This document shows, one piece after another, positions 53,894 to 63,950 of a stretch of 64,000 nt of DNA (within the stretch, counting starts at the first letter, position 1; every line of letters starts with the position of its first letter). The stretch is from Prorocentrum cordatum. Lineage: Eukaryota; Sar; Dinophyceae; Prorocentrales; Prorocentraceae. A program made the position numbers and the translations under genes. The stretch spans positions 333,001-397,000 of the forward strand of contig CAUYUJ010000159.1 of assembly GCA_963575745.1 (NCBI GenBank), read 5' to 3'. The notes under the pieces were generated by a model. That model was given only the letters and a program-made list of their open reading frames with translations. It was not told where the DNA came from and ran no database searches.

Positions 53894-55745
53894 TGACCGC
53901 TAGCTGCTCCCCGTACCCTGGTGGGAGGGCAGGGGAGGGGGAGAGCCCAGGGGGAAGGGAGGGAGAGGGGAAGGGAGGGGGGGAGAGGGAGGGACGGGAA
54001 GGGAGGGATGGGGAGGGGGAGGGGGGAGGGGAGGGGAGGCGGGACCGCCCCTCGCGGCCTCACCAGGACGCCGCCCTGGCCGCCGCCGCGGGACGCCGCG
54101 GGGCCCTCGCGCAGCCCGAGGCGGTCGGCCTGCCGGTCCACCCCACGACGGCCACGGCGGCGACCACGACGACGACGACGACGACGACCACGGCCGACGA
54201 CGGTCGACCAAGACAAACACGACGTCGGAGGACGACGACGACGACGACGACGACGAATGCGAGGACGGCAGAGCAACCCCCAGTTCGGGGCGTTGCAGAA
54301 AAATCGCGACGGCTGGCTTTTCGTCGTCGTTCGGCGTCTAGTGGCGCCACTTCCCGGCCCTGCAAGGCCGCCCCCCCCCCCCCCAAGAACAAATGGCAAA
54401 CACGGGGCCACCTACGTAACGGGGGGCGGGTCTTTCATCCCGAGTCGGCGCAGGATGAGAAGACGACCCCCGGGAAGTGGTCGACGTGGCAGGCAGGGGG
54501 GAGTGGACGGGGGGATGCAAGGAGGGCGAAGGAGGAGGCGGAGGAGGAGGAGGAGGAGGAGGTAAAGGAGGGCGAAGGAGGAGGTCCACGGGGAGAGGGG
54601 GGACGACGGCTACGACGTGAGCGAAGAGGAGGGCCGGGGACGGACGAGAGGAGGGCCAAGGGGGGGCAGCGTGGATCATCCTTCCTCTTTCCCTCATTCC
54701 CCGTCCTCCCTCCGCCGTCCTCCCTCCGCCATCCTCCTCCTCCTCCTCCTCGTCCTCCTCCTCCTCATCGTCCTCAATCCTTTCCCCTCACCCGCGCGCT
54801 CTCGCGCGCTCCTTCGTAGCGCGCTCGAGGGGAAAGAGGAGGTGGAGGAGGAGTGGGAGGGGAGTAGCAGGATGAACAGGACGAACTGGAGACGAAGGGA
54901 TGGGGGAAAGGAGAGGCAGGAGGGAGCGGAAGAGAAGAGGGAGGACTGACTGGCAGAATCAGCTGTGCGAAACGGATGAAGACAATTACCCGAGCCCGAT
55001 GCTGTCCATAACTGGCTGCAATGGTGCTGCACCCCTTCGGCGGAGGAATAAGATTTCGAGGAAGAGGACGGTGGAGGAGGGAAGGGGCAGAGGAAGGAGG
55101 GAAAAGGCTCCCACGCATTCACTCGGGGGGGGGGTATGGATGGGGCGGGAAAGTGTTGACACGCTCTATGTGGTGTGTGAAGATTCTGCAGGTTTGCATG
55201 TGGAAACGGCGAGAAGAGAGAAAAAACAAGATGAACTAACCAATGAAACATATCATCAATAACCCGACGACGCGGCACAAATAAGAATGTGTGTGCCAGA
55301 GACACTCGAAATATGAATGAACAACAGCTGGCTCCGGAGCGTGCGGACGCGGATGGGTTCCTGGATAGCCCCGCGGGGGGACTGGCCATTGGGGGCACCG
55401 AATCGGATTGCCAAGGCACTCACTCCGTGCCACTGAATCGGCCAGTAGGTGGGCGGTGCACGAGCTCGCCCCTGCTCTACCTAGATTGCAGCTCGGACTC
55501 GGTCATCAAGGAAGCACCTGCTCACGCGGAGCGCGGGGGGCCCGTCAGCCGTGAGCAGAACGTCTGCTGGCGGACCCAGACAAAACGCCGAGCCGACATC
55601 TCGAACACGACCGAGAGGGACGCAGGGACACACAAACGACCGAACCGACCGATCGAATGCACCGATTGCGGCGCAACCGAACGAAAAGGAGTCGCAGACA
55701 CCCGTGAAGGAGAGATCCGAGGGCGACGTGCAAAATACATTCTAC
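53894..55745. other. Simple repeats, no firm gene
   Basis: GGGAGGG runs (53930-54040), ACGACGACG (54160-54260), GGAGGA (54535-54570), (CCT)n (54730-54775), GGAGGA (55068-55110). Frames of 170-300 codons follow these tracts and lack domains. Confidence 0.5.
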
Positions 55746-56974
55746 AGTGGAGGCTAGTCCACAAGAAACCTTCCACAAGAAACCCAACTCTGAGACCCCA
55801 GGACGTCCACTGATTTTTGGTGTGGGATCGTCAAGCTTTCCACAACAAAACCCTCGAAACCCAGAGCACCCTGGAGGCAAGCGCATGGTGTTTCTTGGCA
55901 TAGGCCCCCACTGTAAAAACACACGACTGCATAGACAATCCATTTTAGAAAGGCCGCGCGGATTTCTTGGATCTGTGCTTGGCTCACCCCCTCCTGCGCC
56001 AGGGTGGTCGATCAAACTATCCGCGCGGACTTCCGAGAAGGGTATGCTTGATGCAATTTGCCCTTCTTCGAACGACTTCGGCGCCTCAAAGCGGTGTCAC
56101 AGACCGTGCGGCGACCTCGAACGCCCAAAAGACCTCAACGCGCGGTCTGTCACCGCACGCCCTCGGGAACCAGAAGGCCCTGGTCGACCGAGAAACACCT
56201 CCGGAGAACGACCCGAGCCCCAAAACCGTGCGGCAGCCTCGAATCTCCACTGACTCCCCACTAGACGGAGAAAAACTACATAAACGTAAACTTTTGGCGC
56301 TCCGCGCGGATTTCTTGGATCCGAGCTGGACCCCCCTCCCCGGAGCGCGGAGCGCGCCAGGGGCGGCGCCGGAGGCGCCGCCAGGGGGGGCTCAGGGTCC
56401 GATCCGAGACATCCGCGCGGAGCGCCAAAAGTTCATGTTTATGTCGTTGTTTCTCCTCCGAACCACACGCTGCGGTCACCGCATCGTTTTGGGGCCCCCG
56501 AGTCAAGCGAGGCGGGAATTCGTCGGGTGCGGCGGCCAGACCAGGCCCACTCGACAGAAGCACTGGCCAGCGAGGGCAAGGGCCCTGGCTTTGGCAGCAA
56601 GGTGAAACATCCTGCGTGACATGAGGAGCGCGAGGAGAACCGCGAACAGCAAGGCACTGGTCACCGCACCGCTTGGGTAGAGGAAGATAGATAAATAAAA
56701 CAATCAACTTTCGGAGGACCGCCCAGATTTCTTGCACCGTCGCTGGGTCCCCCTTCCTGGCGCCGCGCGAAGCTTCGACAGTTTACGTTCATGCAATTGT
56801 TTATCCTTCGGTTGTGGGCCCCCGAGTGAGGCAGTTATGCAGCACCAACAAGGCGTGGGCCCCAAATCGATGTGGGTCCACCATCTGGCAAGGCCGACAA
56901 GCGTGCACGGGCTGGGTCGTGAAGGGGAAAAGGGGAGCAGGAGGAGGAGGAGGAGGAGGAGGAGGAGGAGGAGG
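55746..56974. repeat. Three-copy foldback repeat family
   Basis: Three related blocks around 55945-56040, 56277-56446 and 56700-56800 contain CGCGCGGATTTCTTGGATC or a variant. The middle copy is a clear inverted repeat: TAAACGTAAACTTTTGGCGC with TCCGCGCGGAT at 56281-56312, and its complement at 56393-56446 (54 bp arms, few mismatches). The minus strand reads IQEIRA at each. The DNA between copies also shares pieces (GGGCCCCCGAGT at 56495 and 56818). A GGA tract (56938-56974) precedes the gap. No gene. Confidence 0.75.
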
Positions 56975-57074
56975 NNNNNNNNNNNNNNNNNNNNNNNNNN
57001 NNNNNNNNNNNNNNNNNNNNNNNNNNNNNNNNNNNNNNNNNNNNNNNNNNNNNNNNNNNNNNNNNNNNNNNNNN
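56975..57074. other. Assembly gap (100 N)
   Basis: 100 undetermined bases between a GGA run and a CCT run, so probably an unresolved microsatellite of unknown true length. Confidence 1.
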
Positions 57075-57109
57075 TCCCTCCCTCCTCCTCCTCCTCCTCC
57101 CTCCTTCAG

Positions 57110-58428
57110 GCAGGCGACGCGAAGGCGACGTTCAGGCATGGATTGAGCAGGAGCATGTTGCGACAGCCTACCACATTATCATGCTTTCAGTGGATATAGC
57201 CATTGACACAGACATGGGGGACCTCATGCGCACGGATACTATCACACAGTGGGGTAAACATATCTTGGCTAGGCGGGTGTGGAACACAGGGGGGGGGGCC
57301 CCCTGTGAAACCTGGAGCGCGGCCAGATGGCTGGACGGGGGTCCCCCCCCACTACGTACACATGAGTGGTACTGGGGCGTCCCATGGATTTCTGAACGAC
57401 AGGCCCTCCAACTACACGCGGCCAATACGCTACTGCAGAACCTGGTGTTCCTCTTGGGCTGCCACATGGTGGCGGGGACTTCTGGGTGGATTGAACATCC
57501 TCTCCCGGCCCACTGGAGGCCAGAAGCCCCCAGCAGCTTCCACTGGGAGCCCCTAGAGGCCCTAGCCTCAGCCCCCATCACGATCACAGCCGACTTTGAC
57601 CAATGCACGTTGCAGCCGACAGATCGAGACCCTGCGGAGTTTGGAAGAGCTCCCACGCGTCTCCTCGGACTGAGAATGCCATGTTTGCGAAGACGCCTGT
57701 GCGAAGGACCAGGCAATGGCTGGTGTCGCCACGGGAAAGGAGTGCACAAAATACTGCAGGGGAAGGAGCTTGTTGGAGGACGCACAGTCTTTAAGACGCA
57801 TGCTAGGAAGACATATCCCGAGGAGATGTGTGCGCGCCTTGCAGCAGCCATTGCAGCCTCCATGCACAACATTTTCACAGATGCTGACAATGACGATCAG
57901 CACATGGATGAAAGCGCGCTGTGCGCTGACTTACGCAAGTTTTACCTGCCAGAGATAGGTGCGGACTTTGAGACAGCACCAGATTTCGCAGGAAGAACGA
58001 CCAAGATGCAGAGAGCTGATCCAGAGATGCACAGGTTCCAGGACGACCCCAGTGAGACTCCCAAGGGCCCCATATGTGCTCCGACTCCAGCTCCCACCCC
58101 TGCTCCGACTCCAGCTCCTGACCGCCCCAGCAGGAATATTCCCATGCATGAGCCTGGATCGGATGAGGAGTTAGAGAGTTGGTTGAGGCCTTTTCCCTCT
58201 CTCCCCTCCTCTCCCCCGCCGCCGCTGCCGCTTCCCCCTCCCCGCCCCTCTCTCACCCCGGCGCAGCTCGAGCGCATCGCCACCCATAGGGAGGAGGCGC
58301 TGCGCCGTCGTGAGCTACGACGCCAAGCTGCTCGAGAGGAGGACGCGAGGCGGAGGGCCCCGTGGAGGGGCAAGGTCTCCTTCGCCCAGGCCTTCCAGCC
58401 CTCCCCTCCCACCTTTTTCTTCTCCTAA
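57110..58428 (+). CDS. Dinoflagellate GPPC-ETxS family protein (methyltransferase-like)
   Basis: An open frame from about 57110, first Met 57181, to the stop at 58426-58428 (415 codons from Met). The frame also reads upstream of that Met (EGDVQAWIEQEHVATAYHII), and CCT repeats then CTTCAG|G end at 57109. The real start is therefore probably in an exon lost in or beyond the gap. Residues counted from Met57181: GAPCETWSAAR (39-49), IEHP (104-107), FDQC (139-142), WCRHGKGVH (181-189), KTYPEEMC (210-217). The family is known to me from many dinoflagellate predicted proteins with GPPCETWS; PPC resembles motif IV of C5 cytosine methyltransferases, but here it is APC. The C-terminal third is APTPAPTPAP and proline-rich, then basic. 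It may be a retroelement-borne ORF. Function not established. Confidence 0.62.
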
Positions 58429-58489
58429 AACTCCTGGGTAATGCCCCCGGGGTCGAGAAGCCTCTAGAGTGACCACGGCACCTCGCTCA
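58429..58489. other. Short 3' flank
   Basis: No poly(A) signal recognisable. Confidence 0.4.
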
Positions 58490-58776
58490 TGGCATCGTCC
58501 CACCACCACCCTCCCTCCCCTCCCCTCCCCTCCCCCCTCCCCTCCCCTCCCCTCCCTCCCCTCCCTCCTCCCTCCTCCTCCTCCTCCTCCTCCTCCACCA
58601 CCACCACAACTCTTGTTGTTCCTCCTGTTCTCCTCCTCCTCTTCCTGCTCCTCCTCCTCCTCCTCCTCCTCCTCCTCCTCCTCCTGTTCCTGCTCCTGTG
58701 TCCTCCTCCTCCTCCTCCTCCTCCTCCTCCCTCCTCCTCCTCCTCCTCCTCCCCCTCCTCCTCCTCCTCCTCCTCT

Positions 58777-58840
<64 letters not shown>

Positions 58841-58980
58841 CCGCCTCCTCCTCCTCCTCCTCCTCCTCCTCCTCTTTCTCCTCCTCTTTCTCCTCCTCCT
58901 TCTCCTCCTGCTCCTGTTCCTGCTCCTCCTCCTGCTCCTCCTCTTGCTGCTCCTCCTCCGCCTCTCTTCCTCCTCTCCCC
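58490..58980. repeat. (CCT)n/(CTG)n microsatellite
   Basis: CCCTCCCCTC to 58560, CTCCTCCTCC to 58800 and CTGCTGCTGCTG at 58803-58838. Confidence 0.96.
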
Positions 58981-59004
58981 CCCAGAGCTGTTCAGAGCCC
59001 GGCG

Positions 59005-59095
59005 GAGAAACAGTTCAGGAGAGGCGGAATCCAAACGGAGTAAGCCCAGACGGAGGCCGAGCACTCGGCGTGGACTTCGTGTGGATTTCCTTTTT
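59005..59095. repeat. Flanking dispersed repeat, copy 1
   Basis: AGTAAGCCCAGACGGAGGCC with CGTGGACTTCGTGTGGA. Matches 60385-60455. Lies just downstream of the minus-strand ATPase gene. Confidence 0.75.
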
Positions 59096-59134
59096 TTCTC
59101 GAGACGAGTCGAGCGTGGCGGGCGGCGCCGCACC

Positions 59135-60259
59135 TCACGCGGGCTCCAGCACGCCGCGGACGATGCTGGGCATATTGCGGTGCACCGCCTCTGGTACGCG
59201 GAAGGTCGTGAGGTAAGGCAGCACCCAGAGGTCCTCGGGCTCGCACTCCTCCCGGCCGTTCAGCACGGCCCTGGCCCGCATGACCCTCAGCGCCTTCACC
59301 AGGAAGGTGCGGTCAGTCAGCAGCGAGTTCTTCTGGGTCACGCCGTGCTTCTCGATCAGGACCCGCAGCAGCTCCAGCAGGGACCGTCTCACCCTGGGCG
59401 GCACACGCGTCTGGTCGAACGCCTCGGACGCCGCCCTGAGCTCGGCGGCGGCGCTGCCCGCGGACACGCCGGCGCCGGCCTGATCGTCGCCGTCGCCAAT
59501 CCCCTCGGAGAACAGCTCTATGATCCTCGCAACCTCATCCCAGCGGCCTGCCGCGATGGCGCCCTGGCTCTGCAGCTGAAGCACGAACCTGTCGAGGTTC
59601 GCTGGGTCCAGCGGTTCGGTGTAGTACCGGGAGCCAGGGTCGGACGGATTGGACGTGGCGATGGCCGTGCGGAGCGGTAGGTCCCAGGTCTGGCCGTGGC
59701 TGCTCGGGCCGCAGTACTGGCGCTCGTTGAGCAGCCGCAGGAGCACGTTGAGCGCCTCGCCCGGCGCCCGGGAGATGTCGTCGAGGACGCAGAGTTCCGC
59801 GGTGAGGATGCCGCCCGGGCGGGTCAGGCTCCGCACGATCTCGCCGCCCTCCGGGTGTGGCTCCCTGACGATCACCGCATCACCGATGAGCTCGTGTAGC
59901 TTTGTGTCGCGGTGCATCTGATAGAAGAAGAAGCCGAGGCCTGTGGCCTGCGCGGCGGTCTCTGCGAGCATGGTCTTGGCCACGCCTGGGGGGCCCTCGA
60001 TGTAGACGTGCTCTCGGGCCACGAGAGCCAGGAGCACGGCCTCCTTCCCGGCCTCGTGCCCTACGATGTGCTTGTCCATGGCCTGCCGGACCTGCCACAG
60101 CGGGGGCCGCCTCTCGGCAGAGGCACTCGCCGCAGCTCGCGTGGCCGCGCCACCTGCGGGCGGTGGCCATCCCGGCAGCCCCGCCGGCGCGCGCGCGAAC
60201 GGCCGCCAGCGCGGCGGCGGCGGCGGGAGGCGAGTGGGGGAGCAGCCGTGGCGCCACAT
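59135..60259 (-). CDS. MoxR-type AAA+ ATPase
   Basis: A 374-residue chaperone-like ATPase. Residues 1-53 are Pro/Ala/Arg-rich and could be a targeting peptide or disordered. The AAA_3 core follows: HIVGHEAGKEAVLLAL (64-79), Walker A GPPGVAKT (89-96), FFFYQMHRDTKLHELIGD (110-127), Walker B LCVLDDISRA (156-165), sensor 1 ATSNPSD (201-207), and NLDRF (221-225) with the arginine of the oligomer interface. The helical lid domain runs about 255-374. Walker B has Asp-Asp where Asp-Glu is usual. No intron is visible in the body. The ATG at 60259 is the first Met after an in-frame TAA 15 bases upstream, and the length is near the usual 300-350 plus a leader. MoxR proteins of bacteria help insert metal cofactors or assemble complexes; the role here is unknown. 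Bacterial-type ancestry is likely. Confidence 0.93.
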   Translation of the reverse strand: MWRHGCSPTRLPPPPPRWRPFARAPAGLPGWPPPAGGAATRAAASASAERRPPLWQVRQAMDKHIVGHEAGKEAVLLALVAREHVYIEGPPGVAKTMLAETAAQATGLGFFFYQMHRDTKLHELIGDAVIVREPHPEGGEIVRSLTRPGGILTAELCVLDDISRAPGEALNVLLRLLNERQYCGPSSHGQTWDLPLRTAIATSNPSDPGSRYYTEPLDPANLDRFVLQLQSQGAIAAGRWDEVARIIELFSEGIGDGDDQAGAGVSAGSAAAELRAASEAFDQTRVPPRVRRSLLELLRVLIEKHGVTQKNSLLTDRTFLVKALRVMRARAVLNGREECEPEDLWVLPYLTTFRVPEAVHRNMPSIVRGVLEPA

Positions 60260-60384
60260 CGCCGGGGCCGCTTACGCTACTCAGCCGGGGGGGAGGGCAG
60301 AAGGGTGCCTGGGCCAAGATAACTATACGGAGGACTCCGTGTGGACCTCCTCCGCGTGTAGACCCAGCTTCCCGTCAGGAGATG
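60260..60384. other. 5' flank of the MoxR gene
   Basis: No TATA-like element or spliced-leader relic seen. Contains CTCCGTGTGGACCTCCTCCG, part of the flanking repeat. Confidence 0.5.
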
Positions 60385-60460
60385 CGAGGTCCAGACTCAG
60401 TAAGCCCAGACGGAGATTGAGCCCTCCGTGCGGACTTACTCCGCATGGACTTTACGTCCT
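60345..60460. repeat. Flanking dispersed repeat, copy 2
   Basis: CAGTAAGCCCAGACGGAGAT with TCCGTGCGGACTTACTCCG, matching 59010-59090 in the same orientation. With copy 1 it brackets the ATPase gene. Confidence 0.75.
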
Positions 60461-60965
60461 GCAGGGGAGGCGGAGGGAGGAGAGATCCGGGGGCGCACGG
60501 GAGGAAGCACGGAAGAGGGCGGAAGGAGTGGGGGAGCACGGCGGAGAGCGGGAGGAAGAAGGTTGGCAGGAAAGCGGAGGGCGGGAGGAAGGCAAGAGCA
60601 CGGGGAGACAAACCAGGCACGGATAATCGCCACTCCCCATGACCTCTCCCGGAGTGCGCCCTGATCGGGACTGTGCGGCGAAGCTGGCCGTGGCGACGAG
60701 GGATGGGCGGCGGTGCCGGTATTCTGACCTCCAGGGGCGACGGCGAGCGATGAAGCGCGCCTGGGCGATCGCCGCTCCCCCCGCCGGTCCTGGCGGCGTT
60801 CGTCGTCCCTCGCCTGCCTCTTGAGGTAGCCTTTGATGACACGCTTCAGCGGCGAGGAGGCCGCGGCCTGTCGCGCTGGGGGGCCTTCGGCCAGAGCTCC
60901 ACCTCTCCCGCGGCCTCCGTGCTCCTCCGGCCCCGCCTCGCCGCGCTTCCTCTCCACTCACCCCT
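60461..60965. other. No supported gene
   Basis: GGA-rich then mixed. No domain recognised on either strand. Confidence 0.45.
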
Positions 60966-61100
60966 CCTCGTCCTCCTCCTCCTGCTCCTCCTGCTCCGCC
61001 TCCTCCTCCTCCTCCTCCTCCTCCTCTTCCTCGTCCTCCTCCTCCTCCTCCTCCTCCTCCTCCTCCTCCTCCTCCTCCTATTCCTCCTCCTCCGCCTCCG
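60966..61100. repeat. (CCT)n microsatellite
   Basis: CTCCTCCTCC, with CTGCTCC. Confidence 0.96.
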
Positions 61101-61384
61101 CTTCCTCCCCTCGTCCCGTCTTCTCGTTTCCATCCTCCACATGCTCCTCCCTCTAGTCCCTTTGCCTCCTGCTGCACCTCCCCATCACCATCGCTATCAT
61201 CACCACCGCCATCACAATCTTCACCAAGCGTTATCAAGGCCCTTTCCCTTCAACTGATCCGGGGAGGGCGACAATCGGAACGAGTCCGACGTCCTCATCC
61301 TCGACCTCATCCTTGCCCCGTTCCTCCTGCTTCGTCCTCCATCTTTCGGCGGCGAACGAAGGGGAAGTGAAAGGATAAGGCCCT
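61101..61384. other. No gene seen
   Basis: Short (ATC)-like run (61183-61215). No coding signal. Confidence 0.45.
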
Positions 61385-61512
61385 CTCGGAAGGCGGCAGG
61401 GTTTCTCAGAAGCCCTCCGACCTTCTGAGAAGTCGTCTGTGTTTTCGGGGAAGGTTTAGAACACCTCTCATAAAGCCCGAGAACCTCCGAGCCTTCTGAG
61501 AAGACCCGCCCC
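61385..61512 (-). repeat. Dispersed CTTCTGAGAAG repeat (pairs with 27520-27665)
   Basis: On the minus strand it reads AAACCTTCCCCGAAAACACA, with TTCTCAGAAGG and TTCTGAGAA motifs as at 27553-27660. Minus peptide KPSPKTQTTSQKVGGLLRNP with AAF, matching the plus peptide there. Confidence 0.82.
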
Positions 61513-61800
61513 TGCCCACTTCCCCCCAAGGCTCGCCGCCGAAGCTCAGCCAGAATGCGAAGGCCCTCGAACACCTCGCACAAAAGCCCCGCAAAAGCCT
61601 CCGCAGGCCTCCGAGACCTGCGACGCCCCAGAGGCCACCGACAACAACGGCGGCGGCGGAAGTCCCAGACGTCCGGCAACGTGATATTTTTTCGCGCGCT
61701 GAAGGGGGGAAGAGCTGCGCCCCGGCATTGGTTCTGGATGCCCCCGGAGCCCGAGCGCGGGCCCCGGAGTCCGAAATCAAGGCACACCTTGATTCGGGCC
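61513..61800. other. No gene seen
   Basis: GC-rich; no domain recognised. Confidence 0.4.
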
Positions 61801-62145
61801 CTGTGTGATAACAGCTAACACCCACATTCTTTATGTTGCTCGCCATGTGCTTCGATCTCGACGTTGTGCAACTCGGATGAAACAGGACCAGCCTTTTGAT
61901 TACCTCCCCAGAGACGTTGAAATAAAACTACAATATCAAATCCTACGTCGTTGGTGTTGGTACCGCTCGCAGAAGTGTAAATTTCTGTGCAGCTGGCATT
62001 TCACTGTGTTCTCGAAGCGTCGATTTGGAGGTTGGGTAACTTTCCACACACGTTTGATGTGTCATTTTCGGCCTTCGCCTACATTGCTGGAAAACGGTGC
62101 GTTCTGTCTCTGGCCGCTTGAAATTCGTCGTGGGGCGTGATGGGC
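61801..62145. other. AT-richer island
   Basis: About 345 bp with visibly lower GC than its neighbours. A 111-codon plus frame (61805-62140) contains FDYLPRDVEIKLQYQILRRW and GWVTFHTRLMCHFRPSPTLL. It could be a fragment of foreign or less repeat-biased DNA; no family recognised. Confidence 0.35.
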
Positions 62146-62339
62146 CCTTTTTGGAAGACCGCATGGCACCGCCACGCATCGCGGTTGCCCGCGCGAGCAA
62201 CCGTTCCAGAGGTGCCTACTCAGGGACACGAGGGCACGGAGGGCGCGGCGCGCAAGAAACCCAGCGGATGCTGTAGGATAGCGAAAGTGCAAATCGCCAA
62301 TGGGCACTCACTCGGGATTGTCCAGCGAGCCCGCTGAGA

Positions 62340-63240
62340 ACGCGCGGTGTACGCGTGCGCGCGTGCGCACGCAGGGGGTGGGGGAGGGCGGGCGGGGCGG
62401 GGCGCGGGGGGGAGGGGTGGGGGGGGCGCGCGCGCGTGGAGTGGGGTCGGGGGGGTCGGGGGGCACGGGCGGGGGCGGAAAGGGGCGGGGCGCGGGGGGC
62501 GGACGGTGGCGGCCGCGCTGGGGGCGAGGTCCCCGGGGCGCGCGCGCGGGGCGCGGCGGGGGCTCCAAGGCCCGAGCGCGGCGGGCCGCGCGCCTGGGCG
62601 TCCGCGCCGACGCCGGCCGTCGACCCTGGCGCTTCATGAACGTTTCCGCCGTTGGGTTTGCTCGCAATCAGAATTCCCGACGCGCCCGGGCCGCCGTCGG
62701 CCGAGGCATGACAGCCGCGGGGGGGGGGGCAAGCGAGTCAGAAAGAGATGACGTCGTCGCGCGCCCTGAGCCCGAATTAACAGCGCGCGCAAGGCGCGCC
62801 CGATGGCGCTGGCAAGCGGGCGGGGGGGCGGGTGACTTTTAGCAGGCGTCGCGCGCCCGATGCCGCGCGCAGGAGGCGTCGGCGGCGTGGGACAAGACAA
62901 GACAAGACAAGAAACCGTGCATCCATGAAGGACGCGTGGGCAGAAATAGCAACTAAAAAATTGCGGCGGCGTGGGAAGGACTTTAAAACGCTCTCGCGTT
63001 CGACGCGCGGCGCGCGGGGGGGTGTGGGGGGGGAGGGGGGGGCCGTGGAAATCTCACGTGTGACACGGGCCGGGGGGCCGTGCAAAACTGCCGCGCGCGA
63101 CGCTGGGGCGCGCGGGGAAGGGGAGGGGGGGGGGCGTCGGCCACGCGGCGGGCGCCGGGGGAGAGGGGCAGGGGGGACTCTGCTGAAATCTCACCCTGCG
63201 CGCCGGGGCGAGGGGGGGGGGAAGGGGGGGCTGTGCTTTG
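62340..63240. other. G-rich tracts, no gene
   Basis: Runs of GGGG and GGGGGG at 62380-62530 and 63005-63235 with strong strand asymmetry (G on this strand), able in principle to form G-quadruplexes. A GACAAGACAAGACAAGA run at 62892. No supported gene. Confidence 0.55.
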
Positions 63241-63269
63241 CAAAAACCTGAGGCCCCGAAACGCGCACC

Positions 63270-63950
63270 CGCATCAATTTTGGCGTTGCGACGGTCGCCG
63301 TTACGATGGGGAAAAAGTCGGAACGTGAAGTGTATCAATTTTGGCGTTGGGACATGTGCTGGTGGCTCTAGAACTCATTGGTTTAGGCATCAATTCGTGC
63401 GTCACGGGCCGACTCGAAAATCGACACCTACATCGAAACCGAAATCGACATTTCTACTGAGTTTGTGTCAAGTTGGGCACCAAACCTGACTCTGAAGTCG
63501 AAACCGAATGAGCTGGTATCCAAATGGGCATCAACATTGACGTTGGGAGCCGACTCTGAAATCGAGAGCGAAATCAAAACCGATATCGACTCTTCGACTG
63601 AGCTTGTATCAGCGTAGGCATCAAAATTAACGTTGGGTATCTGGGAATCAAAATGGGCTCCAATATTGACGTCGGGAATCGACTCTGACGTCGTGACCGG
63701 GATCGACAGCTCCACGGAATTTGTACCAATTTGGGCATCAAACTTGACGTCGGGTGTCACCCGGGGCATCAAAATGGGCATCAAAATTGACATTGGGACC
63801 CGACTCTGAAGTCGAGAGCGAAATCAAAGCCGAAATCGACACTTCTACCGAGCTTGTACCAGTTCGGGCATCCAAATTGACGTTGGGAAAGGCGTTGGGA
63901 CTTTCGTCCGGCGTTGGGCAAAGTGTTGTGACTTCAGTCGGGCAAGCCGT
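63270..63950 (-). repeat. 115-140 bp tandem array, A/T-richer
   Basis: Units carry CGACACTTCTACCGAGCTTG or variants at about 63447, 63587, 63703 and 63838, plus GGCATCAAAATTGACGTTGG. On the minus strand each gives PNVNFDAxxDTSSVExSIS. Partial units extend to both sides. The minus frames of 85-121 codons are open across units, so a repeat protein is possible but not shown. Confidence 0.85.

Noticed and set aside
54700-54780. CCT tract as another intron acceptor
   Set aside because: No CTTCAG|G and no protein-like frame follows it.
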